Position numbers and translations under genes: made by a program. From positions 1 to 12,375 of the forward strand of contig CAYTEH010000035.1 of the NCBI GenBank assembly GCA_964436765.1: DNA of 12,375 nt. The letters run 5' to 3'. Source of the stretch: CAYTEH01 sp964436765. Lineage in GTDB: Bacteria; Patescibacteriota; Gracilibacteria; Peribacterales; Peribacteraceae. This document shows, one piece after another, positions 1 to 6,141 of the stretch (positions are counted from its first letter, which is position 1; each line of letters starts with the position of its first letter). Under the pieces are notes generated by a model that was given only the letters and a program-made list of their open reading frames with translations, did not search any database and had not been told where the DNA came from.

Positions 1-41
1 CGGCTCGCTGGGCGAGCCGGGGCACTGAGCTACAGGGGAAT
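1..41. repeat. 41-bp repeat, copy 1 (hairpin plus tRNA-like segment)
   Basis: First copy of a 41-bp sequence that recurs identically at 96-136. Bases 1-19 are a perfect palindrome, CGGCTCGC-TGG-GCGAGCCG (8-bp stem, 3-nt loop). Bases 23-41, read on the minus strand, give ATTCCCCTGTAGCTCAGTG, which resembles the acceptor and D-arm start of a tRNA (TAGCTCAG at tRNA positions 8-15). No complete tRNA follows. The window begins exactly at the repeat start, so the array may continue to the left. Confidence 0.9.
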
Positions 42-95
42 GCGAGAATGAAAATGGAAGGAACGATCCCCAGACGAGCAGGCCTTATTTTCTGT

Positions 96-136
96 CGGCT
101 CGCTGGGCGAGCCGGGGCACTGAGCTACAGGGGAAT
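96..136. repeat. 41-bp repeat, copy 2
   Basis: Identical to bases 1-41, with a 95-bp period and 54 bp of unrelated sequence between copies. A shorter piece, CAGGGGAAT, occurs at the end of both copies (33-41, 128-136) and a third time alone at 201-209. Neither copy is followed by a T-run on either strand, so the hairpins do not look like intrinsic terminators. Confidence 0.9.
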
Positions 137-359
137 AATCTGGAAAAGTGATGTTGTAGGAAAGAACTGGCTGTACAAACGTTGATCCTTCGCCTGCAAG
201 CAGGGGAATTATCGAATACGCCGCGAGAGTATAGAGGAAGGTGTCAAGTGGTGCCAACATACTTCTTTCGGCTTCTGCATACCATAGGTGCCTGTTCCGC
301 CACTCGGCACCGCGCAGGGGCCAGGCGTATGCTGTGGGCCCGCTCCCTGTTCCCTCCCC
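137..359. other. Intergenic region without a confident gene
   Basis: With the repeats, the first 359 bases hold no gene I can support. Reading frames here are short on both strands and run through the repeats or into real genes. The stretch holds the third CAGGGGAAT element (201-209), the minus-strand promoter at 228-257, and a possible weak -10 (TATGCT, 328-333) for the gene at 360. The bases directly before that ATG (342-359, GCTCCCTGTTCCCTCCCC) are strongly C/T-rich, like other leaders in this window. Confidence 0.5.
228..257 (-). promoter_or_regulatory. Minus-strand promoter TTGGCA-N18-TATACT
   Basis: On the minus strand a TTGGCA -35-like box (257-252) lies 18 bp from TATACT (233-228), the same -10 hexamer used by several genes in this window. 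A transcript would start near 221 and run left through both repeat copies. The 1-227 stretch has no ATG on the minus strand, so within the window the predicted transcript would be a non-coding RNA or a long leader for a gene further left. Predicted from sequence only. Confidence 0.4.
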
Positions 360-743
360 ATGCGCATCTTCAAAAGCATCGTCGCCATCATCGCCGGATT
401 CCTCACGGTCGCGATCCTTTCGATTGCAACCGACATGATCATGGAAGGCCTCGGCATATTCCCGGGCGCCGATCATCCGGAACTCTATGCCCCGTGGATG
501 CTTGCGGTCGCACTCCTCTATCGCTCGATCTTCGCCGTGCTCGGAGGGTATGTGTGCGCGAAACTCGCGCCGTCGAAGGCCATGACGCATGTCGTCATCC
601 TCGCCATTCTCGGCACGCTCGGCGGCATCGCGGGCATCATCGCCGGGTGGCAGTACGGCAATCACTGGTATCCGATCCTGCTCGCCGTCACGGCCTTCCC
701 GCTCGTATGGTGGGGAGGGAGGCTCGGCACGAAGCAGGCGTGA
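360..743 (+). CDS. Small four-helix integral membrane protein, function unknown
   Basis: A 127-aa protein with four predicted membrane helices at about residues 5-27, 46-68, 76-97 and 103-120. The pattern 'GTD/ATD ... GIFP ... YR..F.VLGGY...LAP' and a WYP followed by a small/aromatic GG motif near the C-terminus recalls a widespread family of small hypothetical membrane proteins. I know of no assigned function. I chose ATG 360 rather than the upstream ATG at 288, because membrane-protein character and G/C-ending codons begin here and the preceding 18 bases form the C/T-rich leader typical of this window. The gene stands alone; 51 bp downstream a separate promoter drives the next unit. Confidence 0.75.
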   Translation: MRIFKSIVAIIAGFLTVAILSIATDMIMEGLGIFPGADHPELYAPWMLAVALLYRSIFAVLGGYVCAKLAPSKAMTHVVILAILGTLGGIAGIIAGWQYGNHWYPILLAVTAFPLVWWGGRLGTKQA

Positions 744-758
744 CGACACCCACTCATC

Positions 759-787
759 TTGGTTTGCCGGGTCCGCAGTCGTAGACT
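759..787 (+). promoter_or_regulatory. Promoter TTGGTT-N17-TAGACT, leaderless start
   Basis: A -35-like TTGGTT (759-764) is 17 bp from TAGACT (782-787). Transcription would begin about seven bases later, at or next to the ATG at 795, giving a leaderless mRNA. An in-frame TTG at 759 could extend the protein by 12 residues, but that would place the start codon inside the -35 box, so 795 is preferred. Confidence 0.5.
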
Positions 788-794
788 GGAACCG

Positions 795-1241
795 ATGGAA
801 CTGACTCACGATCTCTCCGAGGCCGACATGAACGACCTGCTGGCAGGCGGCATCTACGGGCATCTCGGCTGCCTGCTTCCGGACGGGCGCGTGTACGTGG
901 TACCGGTCACCTACGCGTACCATGACGGGCACGTGTACGGCTTCACGACCGAGGGGCAGAAAGTGGAGGCGATGCGCGCACATCCGTCCGTCTGCATCCA
1001 GGTGGAATCGCCCCTGACGGAAGGGGTCTGGAACAGCGTGATCGCCTGGGGTGAATACGAAGAACTCTCGGGAAAGAACAGAGCATCGGCAATACAAATC
1101 ATCAGCAGGCGCCTGGAAGCCGCACATGGCGAGGGCATCTCCCCTCTCTACCGGTCTCCGGACGACATCGGAGGGAAACACGCCGTGCTCTATCGCATCC
1201 GCATCGAACGCAAAACCGGCAAACACGTGCAGTACGACTGA
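795..1241 (+). CDS. Pyridoxamine 5'-phosphate oxidase-like flavin-binding protein
   Basis: A 148-aa protein of the split-barrel flavin-binding type (Pyridox_ox_2 / NimA-like group). Evidence is the ordered core: GHLGCLLPDGRVYVVPVTYAY (residues 22-42, written here as the strand-turn-strand region), an HDGHVYGFTTEGQKVEAM segment (43-60) typical of the FMN-phosphate-binding strand and helix, HPSVCIQVE (63-71), and WNSVIAWGEYEEL (79-91). Length fits the family, whose members bind FMN, F420 or haem. The substrate cannot be read from sequence; canonical PNPOx active-site residues are not evident, so it is probably not the vitamin B6 enzyme. It is followed after 16 bp by the dehydrogenase gene and is probably cotranscribed with it from the promoter at 759-787. 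Confidence 0.8.
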   Translation: MELTHDLSEADMNDLLAGGIYGHLGCLLPDGRVYVVPVTYAYHDGHVYGFTTEGQKVEAMRAHPSVCIQVESPLTEGVWNSVIAWGEYEELSGKNRASAIQIISRRLEAAHGEGISPLYRSPDDIGGKHAVLYRIRIERKTGKHVQYD

Positions 1242-1257
1242 TTTCCCCCTTTGTTCC

Positions 1258-2250
1258 ATGCCGACGACTCCGACCATCGTGTTCCTGGACGTGGAAGATG
1301 CCGACCGTCCGCTCGTGCGAAAACACTGTCCCACCGCCACGTTCGCGGACGCAAAACTGGACGATGCAGCGCTCATCGAGGCTTGCAGGGACGCCGCGGT
1401 GATTTCGACCTTCATCACGACGCGGTTCCCCCGCTCCGTCATCGGGAAGCTCCCGAACCTCAAACTCCTGTGCACGCGCTCGGTGGGCTACGACCATATC
1501 GATCTGGAGGCATGCCGTGAACGCGGCATCACGGTGTGCAACGTCCCCGACTACGGCTCGCACGTGATCGCCGAGCACGTGTTCGCGCTGCTTCTCTCCA
1601 CGCTCCGGCACATCCGCGAGGGCGAAGACCGGGTGGAGAGCGGCACGTTCGACTACCACGGCCTGCGGGGCATGGCGCTCAAGGGCAAGACGATCGGCAT
1701 TCTCGGCACGGGCAAAATCGGCCGGGCCGCGGCTCGCATCGCACACGGCTTCGGGATGCGCATACTAGCAACGGACCAGTGCCGCACCCTGGAACTGGAA
1801 CGGGACCTCGGCGTGCGATACGTGCCGTTCGAGGAGCTCCTGCGCGAGAGCGACATCCTGACACTCCACGTGCCCGCGACCAAGGAAACGGAACACATCC
1901 TGAACACCAAAACATTTGAACGCATGAAAGACGGCGTGGTGCTGGTGAATACCGCCCGTGGATCCCTCATCGACTCCAGGGCCCTTCTTGCGGCGCTCGA
2001 CAGCGGCAAGGTCGCGTACGCGCTGCTGGACGTACTGGAGCACGAACAAAATTTCGGAGAAAACAAGGCGCTCATCAAGCACAGGAACGTCGTCGCGACG
2101 CCGCACATCGCGTTCTACGCGGACGACTCGATGCAGAGCATGTTCAACGACACATTCCAGAGCATCCGGCAGTGGATGGAGGGAAAAGAACCGGAGCACA
2201 GGGTACGACCCGTGGAGAAAGTGTGCGATCTGCCGCCCGTGAAAAAATAA
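1258..2250 (+). CDS. D-isomer-specific 2-hydroxyacid dehydrogenase, D-lactate dehydrogenase-like
   Basis: A 330-aa NAD-dependent dehydrogenase that would interconvert a 2-keto acid (likely pyruvate) and the D-2-hydroxy acid in the cytoplasm. The Rossmann signature GTGKIG is at 150-155, with Asp173 after the second strand, favouring NAD(H). The catalytic triad is visible: Arg234 in NTARGSLID, Glu263 in LDVLEHE, His283 in TPHIAFY. The HIAFY context and the spacing of the three residues are closest to the D-lactate dehydrogenase branch rather than to glycerate or phosphoglycerate dehydrogenases. Length is normal. ATG 1258 is preceded by a 16-base, nearly pure C/T leader. The stop codon directly abuts the stop of the convergent transporter gene. 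A fermentative role is inference; formate, glyoxylate or other 2-keto acid specificity is possible. Confidence 0.88.
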   Translation: MPTTPTIVFLDVEDADRPLVRKHCPTATFADAKLDDAALIEACRDAAVISTFITTRFPRSVIGKLPNLKLLCTRSVGYDHIDLEACRERGITVCNVPDYGSHVIAEHVFALLLSTLRHIREGEDRVESGTFDYHGLRGMALKGKTIGILGTGKIGRAAARIAHGFGMRILATDQCRTLELERDLGVRYVPFEELLRESDILTLHVPATKETEHILNTKTFERMKDGVVLVNTARGSLIDSRALLAALDSGKVAYALLDVLEHEQNFGENKALIKHRNVVATPHIAFYADDSMQSMFNDTFQSIRQWMEGKEPEHRVRPVEKVCDLPPVKK

Positions 2251-2273
2251 TCAGACCGCGACGCCGACCAGTC
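2242..2273 (-). terminator. Possible intrinsic terminator of the minus-strand operon
   Basis: On the minus strand, GACTG (2273-2269) can pair with CGGTC (2258-2254) around a 10-nt loop with one G-T pair, followed across the TGA stop by TT-A-TTTTTT (2250-2242). The stem is weak, but the U-run is good and lies inside the 3' end of the convergent dehydrogenase gene. Confidence 0.35.
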
Positions 2274-3009
2274 CCCTGAGCGCGATGCCGACGCCGTACG
2301 CGATGGCTGCCGAGACGAAACCGACGCCGACCACTTCCAGCGCCCCTCGCAGGAGACGTTCACGCGTGACGACGCTGCGGAGAATTCCCAAAAACAACAT
2401 CGCGAGCAACGTTGAAACCGTCGCGAACGTGAAGCCCTGACCAAGGAACGGGAGTACGTACGGGATCAGGGGGATGGCCCCGAACGCCAGAAACGCGAGA
2501 AATGTCGCAAGCCCGTGCATGAACGGATTCTCGGAGGCCTGCCTGGTAAGGCCGTGCTCGTCGGTCATCATCACATCGACCCAGACGTCTTTATCCGAGG
2601 TGACGATGGTAACGGCGCGGAAGAGATCGTCCCCCCTGAACCCTAGTTTTTCCAGGTATTCGGCCACCTCTGCGCGTTCGAGTTCGGGGTGCGCCTCGAT
2701 CTCCAGCAATTCCTCCTTGCGCAGCCGCTCGTACTGGTCGCGTTCGGACTTGAGCCCGAGGTACGCGCCCGCGGCCATGGAGACGCCGTCGGCGAACAGG
2801 TTCGCGAGGCCCAGGATGACCACGACGTACCCCGGCAACCCGGCACCCACGGTGCCCGCGACCACGGCGAACGTGGTGACAATGCCGTCGTTGCCGCCGT
2901 ACACGATGTTATGGATGTAGGGACCCAGACCGCGACCGTGCACTTCCTCTTTGCGATGCGCTTCGAGGGCGCTCCTGACATCGGCCGGAATAGAAGAGCT
3001 TTTCACCAT
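2251..3009 (-). CDS. VIT1/CCC1-family iron/manganese transporter
   Basis: A 252-aa integral membrane protein of the vacuolar-iron-transporter family (VIT1/CCC1), which moves Fe2+ or Mn2+ out of the cytoplasm, usually in exchange for protons. The first-helix signature YGGNDGIVTTFAVVAG (37-52, with Asp41) and second-helix LFADGVSMAAGAYLG (71-85, with Asp74) are diagnostic. Between them and the last three helices lies a charged, glutamate-rich segment (about 89-153), corresponding to the cytosolic metal-binding domain of plant VIT1. Helices follow at about 165-189, 193-212 and 223-245. Length matches bacterial members. It is the last gene of a three-gene operon, starting four bases after the preceding stop (TGA-tccc-ATG). 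Metal preference cannot be decided from sequence. Confidence 0.9.
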   Translation of the reverse strand: MVKSSSIPADVRSALEAHRKEEVHGRGLGPYIHNIVYGGNDGIVTTFAVVAGTVGAGLPGYVVVILGLANLFADGVSMAAGAYLGLKSERDQYERLRKEELLEIEAHPELERAEVAEYLEKLGFRGDDLFRAVTIVTSDKDVWVDVMMTDEHGLTRQASENPFMHGLATFLAFLAFGAIPLIPYVLPFLGQGFTFATVSTLLAMLFLGILRSVVTRERLLRGALEVVGVGFVSAAIAYGVGIALRGLVGVAV

Positions 3010-3013
3010 GGGA

Positions 3014-3502
3014 TCACGTCTGTCGCATCGCCTCCTGAATCACGCGGGCAATGCGGTTGGGGTGAGGGACGAGCGGCACCGAGGCCAGTTTGGTTTCGAA
3101 ATACAGCGTACCGTAGTGCAGCAGATTCTGGAAGAACCCGTGCTTGCGGGCATCCACCGTTTTCATTTTTTCAAACGAGATCTCGAGGATGTCCTCGTGG
3201 AATATGAGCCGGTACTGCACCCGCATGAGCCTCTTGTTCGTGATGATGATGCGATCGAGCGTTTCGCTCAGGAGCACCATGAAGAACCAGTGGAGCGTCA
3301 GCAGGAACAGCAACAGCGCGGCCATGTACGCGGCATGGGACAGCCACACGTAATGGTGAGCCGTCATGCCAGCCAGCACGAAGATGATGCCTGTGATCGT
3401 GAACAGGAACAGCGCGATGACCGAGGGGATGACGTACTTCACCCAGTGCTCGTCCGTGACGGCCACGATGCGTTCGCCGGAAGTGGCAGCAGAGGGAACC
3501 AT
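3014..3502 (-). CDS. Bacterial PH-domain (DUF304-like) membrane protein
   Basis: A 162-aa protein with two membrane helices (about 23-46 and 56-79) followed by a cytoplasmic bacterial pleckstrin-homology-like domain (about 82-160). The domain shows the typical strand order: DRIIITNKRLMRVQ (83-96), FHEDILEISFEKMKTVD (101-117), then a GTLYF strand (131-135) and a terminal helix (148-160). Members of the bPH_2/DUF304 family are widespread in Gram-positive and CPR genomes and have no agreed biochemical role. The start is ATG 3502, one base after the TAG stop of the preceding gene, so the two are translationally coupled. A longer frame continues upstream but lies inside the 88-aa gene and lacks membrane character. 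Confidence 0.75.
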   Translation of the reverse strand: MVPSAATSGERIVAVTDEHWVKYVIPSVIALFLFTITGIIFVLAGMTAHHYVWLSHAAYMAALLLFLLTLHWFFMVLLSETLDRIIITNKRLMRVQYRLIFHEDILEISFEKMKTVDARKHGFFQNLLHYGTLYFETKLASVPLVPHPNRIARVIQEAMRQT

Positions 3503-3503
3503 G

Positions 3504-3770
3504 CTAGAGCACGTGCGGCTGGAACAGGAAAATGAGCGTTGTGACCACCGTGGCGCAGAGGACCAGAATGATATAGAGCGGAATGAGCACCCTGCCCGGC
3601 CTGCCCCAGGCACTCTGATCCCCGAGGTTCGAGAGCAGCAGCCTGTATTTTTCGGACTGGCTGCGGAATATCTCGATATTGATGAACAGCACCAGCAGCG
3701 AGACTGCCTGCAGCACCAGCACTGCGATGAGCGCAGCAATCATGCCGGGCGTACCGAGAAGTTCCTGCAT
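3504..3770 (-). CDS. Small two-helix membrane protein, unknown function
   Basis: An 88-aa protein with hydrophobic helices at about residues 10-33 and 62-83, joined by a polar, charged loop (34-61, containing RSQSEKYRLLLSNLGDQSAWG). I do not recognise a family. It is the first gene of the minus-strand operon with the PH-domain protein and the VIT1-like transporter; the one-base gap to the next start indicates coupled translation. The ATG at 3770 is six bases after a TATACT box, so its mRNA is predicted to be leaderless. It may be a membrane partner of the PH-domain protein; that is inference from position only. Confidence 0.65.
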   Translation of the reverse strand: MQELLGTPGMIAALIAVLVLQAVSLLVLFINIEIFRSQSEKYRLLLSNLGDQSAWGRPGRVLIPLYIILVLCATVVTTLIFLFQPHVL

Positions 3771-3808
3771 TCACACAGTATACCAGCATGGAAGGGTATA
3801 CTGGGTAC
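3771..3808. promoter_or_regulatory. Symmetric divergent double promoter, both leaderless
   Basis: The 38 bp between two divergent start codons read CAT-N6-AGTATA-N14-TATACT-N6-ATG. On the minus strand TATACT (3782-3777) is six bases from ATG 3770; on the plus strand TATACT (3797-3802) is six bases from ATG 3809. Neither -10 has a good -35 hexamer. The expected -35 position of each promoter falls on the other's -10, so the two cannot easily be occupied at the same time. Confidence 0.65.
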
Positions 3809-4780
3809 ATGCATCGCATCGTTGCCTTTGTGCTTGCGGAAGGGCCTCTGGAACACGGTACGCCCGAGGATGTGACGGCATATCGGGAGAGCGGTCCCGC
3901 GTACGTGGCCGAATCGATCCCGCGCCAGTTCATCCTGGAGCAGCACGGCGATCTGACGCTGAAGGCGTACCACCCCAACGTGCTGCTGGCCGAATGCGTT
4001 CGCGACGTGGACGACGTTTTTTCGAACGATGCCTACGAGACGCGCATCCGCATGATCCGCGAGTGCAGACACCTGCTTGAACAGCGGAAGGCGAAAATGA
4101 AGATCAACGAAGAATATGCGATCGCGATCGTGGATGGGTACGAGGGCGCAGCCGACCAGTTCCTCGCCCGCGATCGCGAGATTGTCCGGTTCCTGAAATC
4201 CGAGCTGCTGCCGCTCCACAGAAACGAAATCGAGTACGCCCTCCAGCACCGGATCACATACGGCGAACACGACCTCGTGATCGTCGATTGGGACGGCGCG
4301 TTCGTGTTCCAGCAGAACGGAAGGGCGGACGCGATCATCGATCTGCTCCAGATGGCCAACCTGCACCTGCTCCAGTACCGGATGCTGGACGACGACCTCG
4401 ACCATCGGCTCAGGCGCATCGAGAAGCTCATCCGGACGAAGGCGGTATCGCGCGTGGTGTTCTGGAACCGGGAACTGAGCCGCGCGTACAAGGAGGTGAT
4501 CCGGATGCAGGCGACCTCCATCGTGGAATTCGACGCGATCGTCCGCGAAATCAAACTGATCGGCGACTGGTTCTCGGCACGCCTGTACGAGACGGCGGCG
4601 CAGAAGTTCAAGCTCGACGGCTGGCGCAGCACCGTGCGGGACAAGCTCGGAACACTGGAGGACGCGTATGGCATCATTTCGCAGAACTTCCGCATCTCCA
4701 AGGAGTACGTCTTTGAAATGATGCTGCAGCTTGGGTGGCTGATCCTGATCCTCCTGGAGGTCTACCACATCGTGCAATAG
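3809..4780 (+). CDS. RMD1/YagE (DUF155)-like tail-anchored protein
   Basis: A 323-aa protein, largely helical, with a single C-terminal membrane anchor (about 303-321, LQLGWLILILLEVYHIVQ). The architecture resembles the DUF155 family (yeast Rmd1/Sif2-type, bacterial YagE): an N-terminal mixed region, a beta segment HDLVIVDWDGAFVF (154-167), then a long helical region (about 175-300) rich in charged residues, ending in a helix of the form W-L-hydrophobic-LLEV. Bacterial members have no firmly established function. The assignment rests on fold-level pattern and the C-terminal helix, so it is tentative. ATG 3809 is chosen over an ATG at 3788, because the latter lies upstream of the TATACT box and would not be transcribed from it. 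Confidence 0.6.
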   Translation: MHRIVAFVLAEGPLEHGTPEDVTAYRESGPAYVAESIPRQFILEQHGDLTLKAYHPNVLLAECVRDVDDVFSNDAYETRIRMIRECRHLLEQRKAKMKINEEYAIAIVDGYEGAADQFLARDREIVRFLKSELLPLHRNEIEYALQHRITYGEHDLVIVDWDGAFVFQQNGRADAIIDLLQMANLHLLQYRMLDDDLDHRLRRIEKLIRTKAVSRVVFWNRELSRAYKEVIRMQATSIVEFDAIVREIKLIGDWFSARLYETAAQKFKLDGWRSTVRDKLGTLEDAYGIISQNFRISKEYVFEMMLQLGWLILILLEVYHIVQ

Positions 4781-4867
4781 GTGGTGAATGACACTTTTCC
4801 GCATACAGTCAACCTGAAGTCGGAACATGCCCGTTCCCACATCTGTGCCGCCGATTGGACCGGTCAC

Positions 4868-4877
4868 ATGCTATACT
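4868..4877 (+). promoter_or_regulatory. Extended -10 promoter (TGC-TATACT) before the transposase gene
   Basis: TATACT at 4872-4877 is preceded by TG at 4869-4870, giving an extended -10 element that can work without a -35 box. TTGGAC at 4855-4860 is too close (11 bp) to be a standard -35. The start codon is 14 bases downstream after a C/T-rich stretch (GACACCTCTTCCTC). Confidence 0.5.
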
Positions 4878-4891
4878 GACACCTCTTCCTC

Positions 4892-5761
4892 ATGCTCATA
4901 CGGTCGGAATCCGTCTTGGCAGCACTCACGACAAAAGCGCAGACGCACGCCCACGATCGCTCGAGGCATCTGCTCTGCCCGTCGTGCCGCGTGCGCACGA
5001 AGCTCCACGCGCTCGGCGACGGACGCAGAAAGTGCGCGAAATGCGGCAGAAAATTCAATCCCGCGAAAAAGTCGGATGCAGTGAAGCTGCAGCAGTACGC
5101 TGAACTGCTCCTCTGCTTCTGCCTGAACATGACGGCCAGGCAGGCATCGACCATGACCGGCAACCGCTACAGGCTGGCAGGCGAGGTCTTTGACCGGTTC
5201 CGGACGCTGCTGGCGGCGCAATCGCTCACCCCGGGAAAAATGGATCTGCTCAGGGCCGTCGCGGCATGCGATCACTCCGTGCACGAAAGCGAGTTCTGCA
5301 GCCGGTGCCGGGGACGATTCCAGTGCAGCGGCAGAAAAACGGGGGACGCTCCCGTGTTCGGGGTCAAGATCATGAGCAACGACAACGCTTTCATCGATCC
5401 GCTCACCGAAAGCGAGGCGAACGTCCGCTTCCCCATGGACGACGCCGGGGCAAAATTCTCCGGATACGCGGGCTTCATCTGCCGCGGCAAGTTCCATCGG
5501 TTTGCAGACAACGCGCGGTCGAAAGACGGGGCCGAACGACTGTGGGCGTGGATGCGCGAACGGCTGCGCGCACACCATGGCATCTGGAAGAAAAACGCCG
5601 GACTGTACCTGAAGGAACTGGAATGGAAATTCAACAACCGCACACTGACATCCGAAGAACAGGCACTCGCTCTCGCGGAGCTCATGCCCGATGACTTCCT
5701 GCACGCCTGGAAACCGGAGCACATCTCACTGGATGTGACACGCGCGGCGCGAGCGGTCTGA
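4892..5761 (+). CDS. IS1595-like (ISXO2-like) transposase, possibly immobile
   Basis: A 289-aa protein. An N-terminal zinc ribbon (Cys29, Cys32, Cys48, Cys51) precedes a helical segment and a DDE-type core. Candidate catalytic residues are Asp127 (AACDHS), Asp183 or Asp184 (FPMDDAG) and Glu215 (GAERLWAW). The tail GIWKKNAGLYLKELEWKFNN (230-249) matches the end of IS1595-group enzymes, where 'LHLKE.EFRFN.R' follows the catalytic Glu. The segment RKTGDAPVFGV (148-158) also fits the family. Oddities: the residue after the first Asp is His instead of the usual Glu, and an extra Cys cluster (136, 139, 145) sits in the variable loop. The gene has its own extended -10 and terminator in the host style, and I see no terminal inverted repeats or target duplication on either side. 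It could be a relic or a domesticated copy. Confidence 0.75.
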   Translation: MLIRSESVLAALTTKAQTHAHDRSRHLLCPSCRVRTKLHALGDGRRKCAKCGRKFNPAKKSDAVKLQQYAELLLCFCLNMTARQASTMTGNRYRLAGEVFDRFRTLLAAQSLTPGKMDLLRAVAACDHSVHESEFCSRCRGRFQCSGRKTGDAPVFGVKIMSNDNAFIDPLTESEANVRFPMDDAGAKFSGYAGFICRGKFHRFADNARSKDGAERLWAWMRERLRAHHGIWKKNAGLYLKELEWKFNNRTLTSEEQALALAELMPDDFLHAWKPEHISLDVTRAARAV

Positions 5762-5818
5762 CGCGGCAAACTGGTCCAAAAAATGACATAGTTCTTCTTC
5801 CGTGAGTATGAATGTTTT

Positions 5819-5843
5819 CCGCAGGGCCTTGCGGATTTTTTTT
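5819..5843 (+). terminator. Intrinsic terminator after the transposase gene
   Basis: A G/C-rich hairpin, CCGCA(GGGCCT)TGCGG (5819-5834; the loop can pair further), is followed by A-TTTTTTTT (5835-5843). It lies 57 bases after the transposase stop codon. Confidence 0.75.
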
Positions 5844-6141
5844 GCAGGACTAGCGTGACGATGTCATGAACGGCCATCGCGCCACCCATCGGCTTCCCCT
5901 GCGCTTCAACCGCCGGATAGACGCGTGGAACTTCCCGCTCATCCGCTTCGAACCGCAGGCACTCTCTTCCGTACAGGCGAGACACCTCATACGGTCTGCG
6001 GTCCGGCGGACAGTACGTCGATAACCTGTTCTTTCCATTTCGTGCACGGGGGAGAGTCCGCTGGGGCAGGACTCTCACACGCAGGCGGCGCCGCTCCCCT
6101 AGGACGACGCCGCCCGCGTCGCACCGATTCCTCTGTCCATC
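5844..6141. other. Region without a confident gene; two strong hairpins
   Basis: About 300 bases between the transposase terminator and the next small gene. Two inverted repeats stand out: GAGAGTCC (6052-6059) with GGACTCTC (6069-6076), a perfect 8-bp stem with a 9-nt loop, and GGCGGCG (6084-6090) with CGCCGCC (6108-6114), a 7-bp stem with a 17-nt loop. Neither is followed by a T-run. They sit directly upstream of the 31-aa gene and could form its 5' leader. A plus-strand frame of 52 codons (5866-6024) is Arg-rich, and minus-strand frames overlap it; none has supporting signals. I match the hairpins to no known RNA family. Confidence 0.45.

Noticed and set aside
1..41. A real tRNA gene on the minus strand
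   Set aside because: Only the first 17 or so bases resemble a tRNA; the sequence continues into the palindrome instead of an anticodon arm, T-arm and matching acceptor strand.
1..136. CRISPR array
   Set aside because: Only two repeat copies with a 54-bp spacer, a 41-bp repeat with a near-complete palindrome at one end, and no cas genes nearby.
30..1475. Long minus-strand open frame of 481 codons across the left side
   Set aside because: It runs antisense to three well-supported plus-strand genes and its translation is rich in Arg, His and Asp with no recognisable domain; it is a by-product of G/C-ending codons on the other strand.
3788..3808. Upstream ATG at 3788 as start of the RMD1-like gene
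   Set aside because: It lies upstream of the TATACT box, so it would not be in the mRNA from that promoter.
4781..5843. Terminal inverted repeats around the transposase (AATGACA-type sequences on both sides)
   Set aside because: AATGACA occurs at about 4787 and 5782, but in direct orientation and only over seven bases, so it does not define element ends.
5866..6024. Plus-strand frame of 52 codons beginning ATG AAC GGC
   Set aside because: Arg-rich, no C/T-rich leader or -10 box before it, and overlapped by minus-strand frames of similar quality.
6052..6114. Guanidine or other known riboswitch in the hairpin region
   Set aside because: The hairpins lack the loop motifs of the classes I considered (mini-ykkC, fluoride, TPP).
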